NCBI GenBank assembly: GCA_009760855.2
Contig: WPIO01000034.1
Span: 1,565,001-1,629,000 of the forward strand
From: Cristatella mucedo
Taxonomy: Eukaryota; Bryozoa; Phylactolaemata; Cristatellidae
Reading direction: 5' to 3'
DNA: 64,000 bases
In this document: piece after piece, positions 39,012 through 50,720 of the stretch
Position numbering within the stretch: position 1 is the stretch's first letter
Layout of the letters: each line of letters opens with the position of its first letter
The notes under the pieces: model-generated
Databases searched by the model: none
Told to the model about the DNA's origin: nothing
What the model saw: only the letters and a program-made list of their open reading frames with translations
Made by a program: the position numbers and the translations under genes

Positions 39012-39131
39012 ATGGCGTCCGTTCCAAGAATTGGTCGTGCAAGCTCGTATTTAAAGAAGTTCGGTGACCAAGCCGCACCATTCGCTGCCAAGCCAGAGAG
39101 CGGCATTAAAGCAGGGGACCTGGTAAAATGA
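39012..39131 (+). other. Short open frame of 39 codons, uncertain
   Basis: Starts CCGATGGCGTCC, encodes MASVPRIGRASSYLKKFGDQ then AAPFAAKPESGIKAGDLVK and a stop, and is followed by an AATAAA about 80 bp on. An in-frame stop lies just upstream of the ATG. It could be a small exon, a processed copy or chance. Confidence 0.2.
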
Positions 39132-40402
39132 AGATCGCTGCACTGATCGTTGCCGGGCGCCGAGTCGAAGGCTAGTCGTAGTGCCGCTAACTGAATGTCA
39201 GACCAAGTTACAATAAAGCCAATAGATGAAAATATTTTGCTAGGAATTAAATTTGCCTTCAGCGTTTTAAGGAATCCCACAATTTCTGCAAGCAAAACAG
39301 CACGAGAAGATTTCACGCTGAAGTATAGTTGTAGATGGATTATGAAGCAGTAGCTGATTAATTCGAGCCAGGTGTTTGAGCTTGGTTTGGCTTGAGTTTA
39401 GTCTTGCGAAAAAAAGTCTTAACAAAGCGGCTCGTTTGAGCTTGAACAGCTGTGCACAATCGCAAACAGCTCGCTCGTCGTTTGTTAGACAAAAATAATA
39501 ATAACCACAACGATATAACTGGAATTTTCTGAAATAACAATACTAATAGCGATAGCAATCACTTTCTCCATCGTGGATCGTGGGGTAGCAATAACAACAG
39601 TAACAATTACTAAGTGCATTCACGGATCGTGCACAAACACCAGCTCCAGAATGGCTCGTTGAATTTGTTTTGCATTTTCCACATCACAAGCTCGCTTGCA
39701 AAAAAAAGTGAACGAAGATTTGTATCGAAGCCTTTAGTTTATTGCCTATGGTTGAAAAAATTTTACTTGCGGGAAAATTGTGCCGTGCGAGCAAGAGTCA
39801 TTGGGACCAGTGAATTCAATGTATTCGCATGTGCGTTGCATCCATTGGATGTACTGGCCGAGAAAAGGCAAAACAAAGGTAGATAGTTTGAGGGGTCGAA
39901 GATTAAGGAGAGACTCACTGAGTAAAGTGCCTAGCCGAAGCCAATAGCTGTACCGTCGACATCCATCTTGTACCCCGTCGTTGTATGGCGTCGAGATGTC
40001 ACGGCAGTTTATATCCAACGAGCGAATGCGTCGTTTGAGTCGTTCGCCAAGATGGCCGAAAGCAAGTGGTGCAGATAGAGCGAGAGATATAAATAGATTC
40101 GTTGCAAAAGCAATCTCCACTATCACTGCTTCTTGAGTTTATGCGAGTGTTGCTGCCGTTGAAACGATTCATTCTCTTGCTCGAGATGGCCTCATTGGTG
40201 GGGAGTCTCGCTGCATTTCGAAACCGCTTCTACTGCGCCGAGATTATCTCTTTCTCGATGGGTTACCGAGCTGAGACGCATGGAAACCGGTAATCACAAT
40301 ATAGAAGATTTTTTGTGTAGCACCGCCAAAGTGTAAGCAGTGGTGGCAGCGACGAATGAGAGTTTTTCATCTCAGTAATAATAATAGAGGCATTAATTGT
40401 AG

Positions 40403-41482
40403 TCCCTTGGTATAGCCGCCATTTTTTGCTAAAGCAAGCTACAGTAGGCTATGGAGAAGGGGTTAATGAAGATCATCTTTAGTCGGGTGGCCCACTTCAG
40501 TTAGCTGCGTTTACACTTTCGGCTTTCCTCCTAAATCGGCATCGATTTTCGTCCGATTTCTCTCTGGTTTGCAGTACTGCGTCACCATAAATAACTACAT
40601 CTTGGGGGAGAAGCCAAGTCGGCCGACTTTAAAAGATGGTGTTTCAAATTTTTTGGCTCCTTAGAACAGCAGATAGCTTAGAACAGCTCTTAGAACAGCA
40701 GATCAATCAAAACCCCGGGGCGTGTCACGTATGCACTGCGGCCAAAATAAAAAAATGGCTGACTCTCACGGGCTCTAGTTCTAGTGAGGCATTCAGAGCA
40801 GGTCTTTGAACAGGGGATGCTTATGCGTTCTAGCCGCAGTCTAAAACTTTATATGCAGAAGACGCCGCAGATCTTTTATGAAATCCGCCAGCAAATGCGT
40901 TACGGCGCACTATGCTTAGCACAGCACACTCACACACTCATAACGGCGAACATTGCTTACCGTTATGCACTTTCCCGTAAAAGCGTTCTTTTAATACGTG
41001 TATACATTTTCTTTATATTCTTTTCATAGTATTCTTATTCTACTCTACAATGGCGACTGCAGCGCGAACTCATCTTCAGCGGGTGAGGGTTGGCGGCTTT
41101 TTGGGCAGCCTCTTTAATGCCAGCCTTTAATCACGCATTAGAGCAGGGCGCTGCGGGCAGGACTAAGTTGGTCATTAAATTTTCCTAAATCAGTATTGTA
41201 AGCGCCATAACTAGAAGGAAAGTTGGCTGCGAGGAAAGTCAACAGTGCAAACGCAGCTTAAGCGCTGAATTAGCTTCTCCACCCGAAACGCGGCCATGTG
41301 TGGCGACATAGTACCACAAACGAGATGGAAAGCGGACCGAAATCGATGCCGATTTAGGAGGAAAGTCGATAGTGCTAAGGCAGTTTATTAGTGCGGGTCA
41401 CCACAATAAAGATTATCTTTGTTCGCTCATTCTCCTTAGCATAGTGCATCTTGCTTTAACAAGAAATGGCGGCCCCTTTTGG
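40403..41482. mobile_element. Foldback / MITE-like DNA element with long terminal inverted repeats
   Basis: The two ends are diverged inverted repeats of at least 150 bp, up to about 220 bp. From outside in, both read GCCGCCATTT, TAAAGCAAG, GGAGAA, AGATNATCTTT, then CTTTCCTCCTAAATCGGCAT followed by CGATTT. No transposase frame is present, so it is non-autonomous. The outermost few bases and target duplication are not clear. Confidence 0.72.
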
Positions 41483-41572
41483 ACGCCGACTCTCGAGTCT
41501 CCGCGAAGGTGGAGTGGCCAGCTGAAGGCCGGCTCTTCAGACCTCTAAAGAAAGAAAGCAACACCCCATTTT

Positions 41573-41980
41573 GTGAGAGAGTCTGGATCCCGGGACCGAA
41601 GTATCGTCACCCGGCAGCTTCCGCGAACTGATCTTAAAAAGATATCGGCGCTGGCTGATGTTCGCTACGGCCGCTCGAGCTTATATTGTGGGCGTGGCCA
41701 CGCCCTCGATGCTGCTGCGCCCCAGCCGGACTCGCACCACTCCGCCCTGCCAACGGAAGCTCTGAGTAGCGCCTCGTTAGGCGCTGCAGCAGTCGGACAG
41801 CGTCGGTGGACTAAGCAGGATTTAATTGCAGCGGGTCAGCTGCGGTCGCGTGACCCGCTAGTCCTGCAGCGAAGAAACTTTCTGCCTGTGCGTCGGCCTG
41901 TACTCACGTTGCCGTATTTCCCAGGCCGTTGCCTTCGATTGCCGCACATTGCCCTCGCATGTACGTTCAAGATTGGTTGA
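41573..41980 (+). other. 135-codon open frame, probably not coding
   Basis: GC-rich open frame between the foldback element and the satellite. Its last 25 codons lie inside the satellite, there is no recognisable domain, and no splice structure is evident. Listed only so the interval is accounted for. Confidence 0.15.
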
Positions 41981-42374
41981 TAGGATGCGGTTGCACTTTT
42001 ATTACAGCACACTGTTACGCAAGAAAAATGTGATCCTCTCCCGCCAGCTTTGTTTCTAATTGTATTAATAGTTTGCTGTATTGTCTCGGGCAATTGCCGT
42101 CGATTGCCATGGGTTGCCCAAGGTTGAAAGCGAAAAAGGACATCATGTGAGCCGACGGTGAGCGTTATGTAGTTGGATAATTACAAATTCAAACAGCTAA
42201 TTTCCAGAAAATTTGAACCAGATGGCTGCAGAGACCAGACCATTCCCGTCAATTGCCGTGCATTGCCCTCCATTGTGCCTTAGGCGATTGTATAAAAAGA
42301 TTTGGCTGCACTTTTAATGAAGTGTAGGGCAATACGCAAAAAAAATTGGAGCTTCTCTCAGCAACTGTCGGTCC

Positions 42375-42630
42375 ATTGGTAATAATAATAATAAAGCACT
42401 TGATAAAGCGCCCTCAGAGAACTCGATCTCTTTCTAGGCGCTTTACATTTGCTGCAATTTTCTAAGCACTTTACATTAGCTGCAAAGGGAAACGCGATTG
42501 AATGGTGAGTAAAATCATGCTTGATAAACAGCGTGAATAACATGGTTAGGGGTGACATGCACAGGGTCAGTATGCAAATGTGGTTAGTGGCAGCATGCTC
42601 AGTGTCAGCACGTATAAGCACATTTGTAAC
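42375..42630 (-). mobile_element. LINE-B 3' end inserted in the satellite
   Basis: Contains AAAGCGCCCTCAGAGAACTC, GATCTCTTTCTAGGCGCTTT, an internal re-start of CTAAGCACTTTACAT, and AGGGGTGACATGCACAGGGT. An AATAATAATAATAA end precedes it. Confidence 0.82.
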
Positions 42631-43629
42631 TGTCCGTTATGGATTGGCGCATTTCCCCGGTCAATGTCGTCGATTGCCGTGAGTTGCCGTCGATTGAACG
42701 CGAACCATGGGTGAAAATTAGGCGCGCACACAGTTACACGTTACGTGGAATGAGAGTTGCAGTTTATTGCGGCCAATCTTTTCAGTTTTCCTTGGATTTC
42801 GCTATCGGCCCCTACCATTGCCTTTGATCGCCGTGCTTTGTCGACCATAAACAAACAAAGCATCTTGAAAATTCCACGGTTTTACTTTGGACGCAGCGGA
42901 ATTTTATATGTAAAGACAAGTGAGGCTACCGCTCTGCCAATTTCTCTTCAATTTACCGGGAATTGGGGTATTGGCCCAGAACATTGCTGTCAATTGCCGT
43001 TCATCGCTTGCAATTGTACGCTCGCGATTGGTTGAAAGGATTTGAATGCACTTTCAACGCAATGGGCTGTGACGATCTTCCGGCAAGCTGTCGAGCATCT
43101 GTCGTCTGCTCACGTCGAACACTTCGCTCACTGGCTGCTGCAGCTGCGGCTCGAGGCAGACGCAGCCGCAGCTGACTGCCGCCACTAGCACGGCGAAACG
43201 GGTACGAGCAGGCTCAGCGATGTGTGGTGTGTCAGCAGTGCAGCCAGAGGCAGGAGGCGCACGCATCATACAGCGCATGGCATCCGGCTTGGCTGGGCTC
43301 TATCTTGTTCAGACTGGGCGCTTGGGCTGCTGGGAGAAAATGTGGCATGACTTTGCCAGTGCCGGTCGGAGTCGTAGCCTCCTCCCTCATGTCCGCCGAG
43401 GTTTACTTGGTATCTGGAAAGCTGTGTGACATGCCTTGACCACCCAGATGCAGGAATGGCTGGCTGTACTCTCACCGAGTTCATTCTTATATAAAATCGT
43501 ACATCGCCTAACTAAAGGTCAGCTGCTCCAACAGCCTCGTTGACATAGCAGCCGAGGAGTCTTCGTGGCTATCACCCTCTTGCAGCAGACAACAGGATTG
43601 ACTGCTGCAAGAACTCGAGCCCACGACCT

Positions 43630-44040
43630 AATGTAATGTATCTCCATCTGTAACTCCACAAACAAGTGGGTGTTACGCAGGAAAATTTTCTATAGAACAC
43701 TCAAAGCCTAAGCGGGTTTCTTTCCCATACTGTAGCCAATTGACTCCATCTCACACAGCAAATAGAAAGTGAGAAGCAAAGCTGAGTCAACAGGGCAGTC
43801 AAGGAAGTGAGTAGCATGGAAGTAGCAGCCCAGGACGGCTGGAAAAGATGTGCCACAGTCGGCAGCAGGAGAAAACATGTCGTTGTATTTAAGTTGTGGG
43901 AGTGAGCTCCTCCACAGTTAAGGACCGGCAGAGCAAAAGCTTCTGTCGCCAATGGTCTTAAGCGTAGGAATGAAACGGCTAATCGATTGTCCATTGAGGA
44001 CCCGAGAGTTCGAGGATGCTAAAACTGCTGCAAGTCGTAA
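43630..44040 (-). mobile_element. LINE-A 3' end inserted in the satellite region
   Basis: TAATGTAATGTATCTCCATC, GTGGGTGTTACGCAGGAAAA, then the reversed RT tail with several frameshifts; MDNRLAVSFLRL at the far end. A B-box-like GGTCGTGGGCTCGAG on the minus strand abuts it. Confidence 0.8.
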
Positions 44041-44239
44041 AGTTTGAGCACCTTACCCTAGGTTAAGACTAGTGGAGGAGGCATGCGGACTTTAAACCGG
44101 CCTTTTTAACGGTCGACTGTCCCGACTGCCTTTTGGTTTTTTGAGTATACTTGTTACCTGGTGTGTCTATTGTGAAGCCGTCAGTGCCATCTTAAGTATT
44201 TAAAGTAGCCTGCTGGCAGCAGCATGATTGATTCTTCTG

Positions 44240-44244
<5 letters not shown>

Positions 44245-44317
<73 letters not shown>

Positions 44318-44620
44318 CCTCCCTCCCTCCCTCCCTCCCTCCCTCCCTCCCTCCCCCTCCCTCCCTCCCTCCCTCCCTCCCTCCCTCCCTCCCTCCCTCC
44401 CTCCCCTCCTTCCCTCCCTCCCTCCCTCCCTCCCTCCCTCCCTCCCTCTCCCTCCCTCCCTCCCTCTCTCATCCGTCCATCCATCCATCCATCCATCCAT
44501 CCATCCATCCGTCCGTCCGTCCGTCCGTCCGTCCGTCCGTCCGTCCGTCCGTCCGTCCGTCCGTCCGTCCGTCCGTCCGTCCATCCATCCATCCATCCAT
44601 CCATTCATCGATATATCTAT
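44245..44620. repeat. Compound (TC)n-(TCCC)n-(CCAT)n-(CCGT)n-(CCAT)n block
   Basis: About 68 bp of TC, 155 bp of CCCT, 40 bp of CCAT, 70 bp of CCGT and 25 bp of CCAT. It gives long Ser/Pro/Leu and Asp/Gly/Arg repeat open frames that are not genes. Confidence 0.96.
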
Positions 44621-45130
44621 ATTTATCTCTCACTGTTTTTTTATTTTGGCCCAGTCACTTTACAGTGATTTGCGATGGACCATAATGGATTGCCGTATTT
44701 GCCCGAGCCATTGCCGTCTGTTGCCATGCATTCCCCAAGATTGAACGGTCAGAGCTGGTTGAATGGTTTGAAAGTATGTGCTCGAGCAGTGAGATGTTCC
44801 GTGGAATGAGAATTGGATCTTGGTGCAGCCGATCTCTCGTCGATTCGCCACGGATTTTGGTATTGGTCCCTGCCATTGCTGTCGATTGCTATGTATTGTT
44901 GACAATTAATTTGCAAAGTAGCTTGAAAGTCCTACGGTTTCACTTTTAGCACAAAGAAAATGGGAAATGCGATGACAGTCGGCACTTCGTGCAGCCAATT
45001 TAGTGTCAACTTGCCACGGATTGTTGTGGATTGCTGCTTGGAGCCGAGCAGTTGCCGTAGATTGCTGCGCATTGCCCGAGATTGTACGAGCGCAATTGCT
45101 TAAAATGATGTGGTTGACTTTAACCAGTGT

Positions 45131-45399
45131 TTCTTACGCAACGACATCTACTCTCCAACTGCCGACTATGGCACATCTTTTTCAGCGGTCCTGAACTGCT
45201 ACTTCTATGCTACTCACTACCTCAACTGCTCTCCTAACTCTGCTATGCTTCCCACTTTCTCTTTGTTTCGTGAGACGAAGTCTGTTGGCTACCGAATGCG
45301 TACCGAAAGCCGCTTAGGCTGTGAGTGCGCTATACAAAACTCTCCTGCGTAACACCCACATGGCCTTTATGACTTTGTGGAGTTACTGACGGAGGTACA
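45131..45399 (+). mobile_element. LINE-A 3' end with perfect 10-bp target duplication
   Basis: TAACCAGTGT stands immediately before (45121-45130) and after (45400-45409). The insert reads [20 protein letters not shown] and [20 protein letters not shown], then GTAACACCCACA and GGAGGTACA. It is a 5'-truncated insertion of only 269 bp. Confidence 0.92.
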
Positions 45400-46839
45400 T
45401 AACCAGTGTGCTTTGTAACATGCATTAAAAATAGAAGCATTGCGAAACCGATTTCAGGGCACTGTGCATCGGATTGCTGTAGGTTGGGGTGTTGGCCCGG
45501 GATTTTGCATTAAATTGCAATGCATTACTGCCGAATGATCTAGGAAATTGTAGTGAAATTGTGGGATTACATAATAACCAAACATTAGAGCAACATGCAA
45601 ACACTGTTAGAGCTTTAAGTGTACGTATTCTGGTCGTTTTTCGGCGGGTTTCGGTACATTGACATACTGGCACTGGTCCGGCAGTTGCAGTCGATTGCAA
45701 TGCATTGCTACAGAATTGCCGAGGCAAAAACATTGAAGTTATGCGAGTACTCAATAAACAAAGATTAGAGCAGCGTGCAATCATAATTAGAGCTTCTAGT
45801 GTACGCGTTCGGGTCGCTATGTGGCGGATTGCAGCGGATTTCAGCGGATTGAGGTATGGGACCGGGTCATTGCAGTTGATTGAAATTCATTGCATGAGAA
45901 TGCGTGTGCATAATGGAGCGAAATTTTGTGGATGCACTTTGAACTGAGTGTATTCCTATATGCAATGTCAATTAGAGCTTCGCGATGGCGATTTGAGGAT
46001 GGTTTGCAGTGGAATAGAGTGGATTGCGGTATTATTCTAGGTCATTTCATGCGATTGCCACCCATCGCCACAGTGCGAGTTTGCACAATTTTTTTTTATT
46101 TTACGCGATTGTGCACAAAGCACGGTGCACTTTAATGTGCAATGAAAACTGGAGCTCGGCGAAATGTATTTACATTTTTTATGCGGTGGATTCTGTGGAT
46201 TGAAGTGGATTGTGGTGTTGGCCCGGGCTACTACAGCCGATTGCAGCACATTGCACAAGAACGGCCGAGCCAGTACAAGTGAATTTCTTCCTAAATGCGA
46301 TAGTCGCACAGTGTGCTGTCATATGCAATCGAAAATGGAGCTTTTCGATTAGGATTTCTTTCGTTGCATGGTGGAATGCAGTGGATTGCGGTATTGGCCT
46401 GGGCCACTGCAACCTTATTTCACTGGACTTCGTAAGCGTAAGCGTGAGCGGAATCTCTAGATATTTTCTGCGTACATTGTGCCGTATAGCTTAGTTTGAT
46501 ATTCCAAACTTTTTGGAGCTGTTCGCAGCAGATTTGGGCTGGATTTGACGGGAACTAGAATGGATTGCGGTGGATTGAGGTGGATTGAGGTTCAGCGTCA
46601 AAGCTCATTTGCATAAGTTCACTAGCCTAATTAGAGTGGATTTCGGTAATTTATCGAACCCTAACTATTGGCCACTGGTGAGGCATTTACATTAGTGCCG
46701 AGGCGCTTCGCTACTGACAAAGAAGCAGAAGACGCAGGCGAACACTATAGTTGCATTACAATATGCTATTTCGACTCACATCGTGCATTTAGCCCAGCAA
46801 AGCTCAAAAACCACTCTCTGTAATCCTAGTTGCTACCCG

Positions 46840-47550
46840 AAAGGGGCTACCTGCCTTCGGGGGGCTCGTGAGCGCATGAACGGCTGTAGCGTTCGCCCAC
46901 GCCCCCTCAGCTTGACGGTTGCGAGGGCGACTTCAGCACCTGCAGCATCCTCTCCACCCATGCGGAGAGGGTTTCTGAGCGAGGCGCAAGGCTCAGCAGG
47001 TACTTTTTCACTTGCTTGCTCGCCGTTATCGCTTTCTCGAACACACGGGGAACGACGCGGCTGCTGAGCACTTGACCTTACGTGACTTGTTTCGGTAAAT
47101 ACCCGTACGGAGCAAATTCGCTTGTTTCTTCGACGACGTCGCGTGACCAGAAGTCGCTCAGTCTCGTGAAAGAGAGTGCTGACTCGGACGGCAGAGTTAC
47201 AGGCCACGGCGGAAGAAATCTTTCGCTGAAAGCGGAAAAGCCGATGGGTGTAGCTGGCGAAGTCATGGCTTGTGCTTTTACTCGAGACTGCTGAGCTGCC
47301 GCTGAGCTGGTGTCTGGTAGCCTAGCCTTGCCGGAACGGTGAGGTGGTGTCACGAATGAAGTGTGGCCGTTCTTCGTGCGCCGGTTGTTACCGCTATTGG
47401 CCTGTGACTTTTGTGTCCTGCTTTGAGACTGCTGTTGTGTAAAGTTTTGTTGCGAGGGACTCCTGCTCTGATGCTGGTCAAGCCGCTCTGATCATCCGCC
47501 CCGCGCCGAATACGTTTGCACTCGAGTCACGTGACAGCTGACGACACTCG
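46840..47550. promoter_or_regulatory. CpG-rich promoter region around a minus-strand first exon
   Basis: GC/CpG-dense stretch containing the exon at 47082-47266 and, 260 bp upstream of its ATG, the palindrome GTCACGTGAC (47526-47535). That palindrome is the perfect CLEAR/E-box motif bound by TFEB/MITF or USF factors. Boundaries by eye. Confidence 0.45.
47082..47266 (-). CDS. Likely first coding exon of an unrecognised gene
   Basis: ATG at 47266 in the context AGCCATGACT. It has 61 open codons plus two bases and ends at donor GTCAC followed by GTAAGG. Encodes MTSPATPIGFSAFSERFLPP, LSFTRLSDFWSRDVVEETSE and FAPYGYLPKQ. Composition is protein-like (aromatic and acidic residues, no repeats). Further exons would lie at lower coordinates; I could not find a convincing one. 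No family recognised. Confidence 0.45.
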
Positions 47551-47744
47551 GTGTGCACTCTATGACGATCCGCGTTTCTCCGACGAGCAATGCTCTGATA
47601 TGGACGGTTATGCGTGGTTATGCATGGCTATCCAATGCTTTGCAAGGACTGCGAGGTCTGTATCGTGATTAATGTGCTTCAACAATTCTTCCTGGTACTT
47701 TCATCGATTTGGCCACCGTCTTGTTTTTCAAATATTTTGATGTG

Positions 47745-47920
47745 TCTTCCTGGCTACTTCTAGTTTTATTCGAATGAGATTTAATTTTGGTGAATATATG
47801 GATATCGCTTGTGCAAAACTGCAGAGCGCCAAACCTCTTGTGACCATGCTGCAGTGGCTAGATCGGCATCTCGTAAAAGCAGATGAATTGAAATACCTAC
47901 TTCTCTATACTGTAACTTAA
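47745..47920 (+). other. Possible exon, 48-codon open frame
   Basis: An acceptor-like CTGGCTACTTCTAG precedes a frame reading MRFNFGEYMDIACAKLQSAK, PLVTMLQWLDRHLVKADELK and YLLLYTVT then stop. The amino-acid mix looks coding, but I cannot link it to another exon or a family. Confidence 0.25.
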
Positions 47921-47929
47921 TTGCTCACT

Positions 47930-49215
47930 GAGCTTGAAGAGTCTGTACTTGGAATTACGCTCAGCTGAGAGATATAATGGAAGTTACCCATCGTACTGGC
48001 CAGTTATTCCAACTGATTGACTAGAAAATGACTAGAAATTGACTTGAAGATGCAATTAACTAACCTGATTAGTCGCAGTCGCAATCACTTGTGCAATGAT
48101 GCAAGCAAATTTGCTCCCCCAGTGTGTTCTGCGAATTAACCTTTTCCAAGTTTTGGGATCGAGTCAAGTATCTTACGAGATATGGTAGAAGCAAAAGGTG
48201 TTCAAACGTCTCCAGCTATGTAACCAGGGTTTGAGTTACTTGAACATCAGGTAAGCCAAGGGTCGCGAAGGCACATTGAAGTCCAGCTCAATGCTACGAC
48301 GGCAGGCAGGGATGCAGACGGAGACAAGACAGCTAAAACGACAACTGAGGAGAATGCCCGTGCAAATACTGGTTAGTAATTTATGTTGAAGCCTGACGAC
48401 GTTTCGAGGATGAGCATTTGTCACCTACCATAGATGTTTACGATATATTTCTTGTATTATCCTGGCCGAGGATGTTCTTTGTTTATTAAGTTGCAGTGAC
48501 GCCTGTACATTCGAGAGCGATTAGATCATAAAAGTGGTTGACATTAGTTGTCAATCCTTAATTGTTATACTTATGATACGGAGTTCGTAATATTGTATTG
48601 CGACCGTTAAAAAGCCGGTCTCGAGGGATGGTCAGTCCGTTGCACTTTTGCTTTACAGTGAGTTGCACTTTACGGCTCGACCGGTGCAATGTAGTATCTG
48701 TGGCCTTGGAATAGACGGCTTTCCGGTAACGACGCAGACTTGCGCTTAAGGTTTGGGGACTCTTTTTTACTACCGACTCCTCATGATTCCTGGATGCATC
48801 GGACTCGTTGGCTTCAAGGTGCTGCCTCTACTAGTATCTCGCATTGTCTGTGAGGACTAGTGCAGCGACTAAATGCACTGCATGTGTGGCAAGTACTTGA
48901 TTCAGAAGCCCATAAAGCGCGTTCGTAACATCCCACAATGTTTAACTTATTTGGACTGTTTTCAATATAATAGCAGTATCATCAACCAGTTTATGTACAC
49001 TTGCCGACGGTGGTGGTTGCAAGTTTTTCTCACGGAAGCGCATGAGGTTTTTGATTGGGTGTGATTGCAGGCGTAGGATGCGAAAAGACGTGAACAATGG
49101 AAGAAGCGAAGGCAGGCAGCGCTTTTGAATCTGTATGGCACAGGTGCAAGGCTAATGATCAAGGTACTACAGCTCGTTGCTCGCCAACTCAGACAATGAT
49201 CAAAGCTACTGCTCC
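47930..49215. other. Stretch without recognised features
   Basis: No repeat family, exon or RNA gene could be supported here. Confidence 0.4.
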
Positions 49216-49231
49216 GGCGATGCGGCCACGT

Positions 49232-49378
49232 ATGCAAGGCAGCGAGATTCAATGCAAGGCAGCGAGATGCAATGCAAGGCAGCGAGATGCAATGCAAGGC
49301 AGCGAGATGCGATGCAAGGCAGCGAGATGCAAGGCAGCGAGATGCAATGCAAGGCAGCGAGATGCAAGGCAGCGAGAG
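49232..49378. repeat. Short tandem repeat, GCAAGGCAGCGAGAT units
   Basis: About nine units of 15 or 20 bp, all sharing GCAAGGCAGCGAGAT and with an optional GCAAT spacer. The open frames through it are repeat artefacts. Confidence 0.92.
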
Positions 49379-49745
49379 CCTAAGGGCCGGACTGAGCCGG
49401 ATAGCACGCTCGCTGTTACGGCTTGTATATTCCTTGTTCCCCCAGTGGCGAGTTGTTCGTGGTCTCCTTCCGTGGGCTGGCGCCTTCGGCGAGCTGAGAT
49501 GTACCGTGCTAGTGAATCTCTGCTATTGCAGCCAATGTCGCGCCAATGTCGTTTTGGCTGGTACCTGTGTCGATTGTCGCTCGCACTCAAGATTGCTCCT
49601 GCGCGAGATCGTCCCCCCCCCCGTAGGGAGAGTTAGCCTCGTGTTTCCTTTGCTCCCAGTAGCGTAATGTAACTAGGGTCCCCAGCAGTTTTGTTTGTTC
49701 CCCTGTTGCTGTTGGCGAATGGGATATAATTATTAAGTAATACAA

Positions 49746-49746
<1 letters not shown>

Positions 49747-49831
<85 letters not shown>

Positions 49832-49870
49832 CGAGAGAGAGAGAGAGAGAGAGAAAAAGAGAAAAGAGAG
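49747..49870. repeat. (GA)n microsatellite
   Basis: About 120 bp, with a few A and C interruptions. Confidence 0.95.
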
Positions 49871-49999
49871 GGGCCTTCGTACCTGTGAGGCTGCAGCCTG
49901 CAAGCGCACCAAAACCCCCGCCCTTTCTCGGTGTCGGTGAATCCGCTTCCGGTTTCAGGCGTCGGTTGGCGCCCTTCGCTCAAACTCTTTTTTCGCTCA

Positions 50000-50720
50000 G
50001 CCTTCCCTTAAACGTAATTCCAAGAGGAGATCGTGCAAGGAGGGAGGACGACGGCGACAAGGCGCAGACGCGTCGCAAGACTGCACGGTACGGTCTCCCG
50101 CGGTAATGGCAATGCGAGAGCGAGCGCAGGCTGGCTTAGCTCAGTGGCCACGCCTTCGCCGTGCGAGCCCTCCAAATCGCTCCTGACGCTAGCAGCCGAG
50201 TTTTGCCGACGCAAGTGAACGCACGGCGGCGGCGGTTGAGCTGCTCGCTGCTCCTCCGAAGCCCGGCCGGAGCGCCGTTGCCTAAGCTGGCGAGGCCCAC
50301 GATGCCCACGAGCGTGAGCACTCGCTACGGTTCGCCGGGGCGCCAGCCTCGCTCGTGCATCGATTGTTAACGGGAATCAAACTGACGTTGACGCGTTAGT
50401 ATGCGTCTGTCAATTACGCTAATTAGCGATCAAATACGCAACTTAGCCGGCAGAGAAGAGTGAGTGAGCGACGCGTACGCAGACAAATGATGAGGCAGTC
50501 GCCGCGCCTCTCCGATTACGGTGCCACTTCGGCTCCGTACCCGTCCGGCCGCCGCGCCTCCGCTGCGATTACGCTGCCGCTTCGGCTAGCCGACGGCTGC
50601 GCCGCCGCCGCTCAGCAGTTGGCCGGCGGTGCCATCGCATGCTCACTTCACGGCTTCCGGCCAGTCGGGGTATCGCGTGCCGCCTGAAGACTGGCGTCGA
50701 TCGGAATGTCGCAAACTTCG
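50000..50720. promoter_or_regulatory. CpG-rich region
   Basis: High GC and CpG density without a defensible exon. Either a CpG-island promoter or GC-rich intergenic DNA. Confidence 0.3.

Larger units (their letters stand above)
41890..46680 (+). repeat. Cryptic, highly diverged tandem array, unit about 155-185 bp
   Basis: A core of the form GGATTGCGGTATTGGCCCGG, CCATTGC, GTCGATTGC, ATGCATTGCC recurs near 41925, 42095, 42250, 42660, 42820, 42985, 44705, 44868, 45045, 45500, 45680, 45865, 46045, 46225 and 46398. Spacings are 155-185 bp once the inserted repeats are removed. Between cores, poorly conserved text such as GATTGGTTGAAAGGATTTG and TGCACTTT recurs in register. It is interrupted at 42375-42630, 43630-44040, 44245-44620 and 45131-45399. 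No reading frame is conserved across units, so it is satellite-like, not a gene. Confidence 0.75.

Noticed and set aside
40102-40300. First exon candidate MASLVGSLAAFRNRFYCAEI with a GTAATC donor
   Set aside because: Weak donor, no partner exon, no promoter-like context.
44192-44685. Open frames of 130-150 codons on both strands
   Set aside because: They translate the compound TC/CCCT/CCGT/CCAT microsatellite.
49232-49378. CRISPR-like appearance of short regular repeats
   Set aside because: There are no unique spacers, the units are 15-20 bp and contiguous, and the genome is animal.
49097-49636. Open frame with repeated AARC/NARQRDAMQGSEM peptide
   Set aside because: The repeat peptide follows from the 15/20-bp DNA repeat, and several frames are open at once. 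No flanking domain or splice signals.
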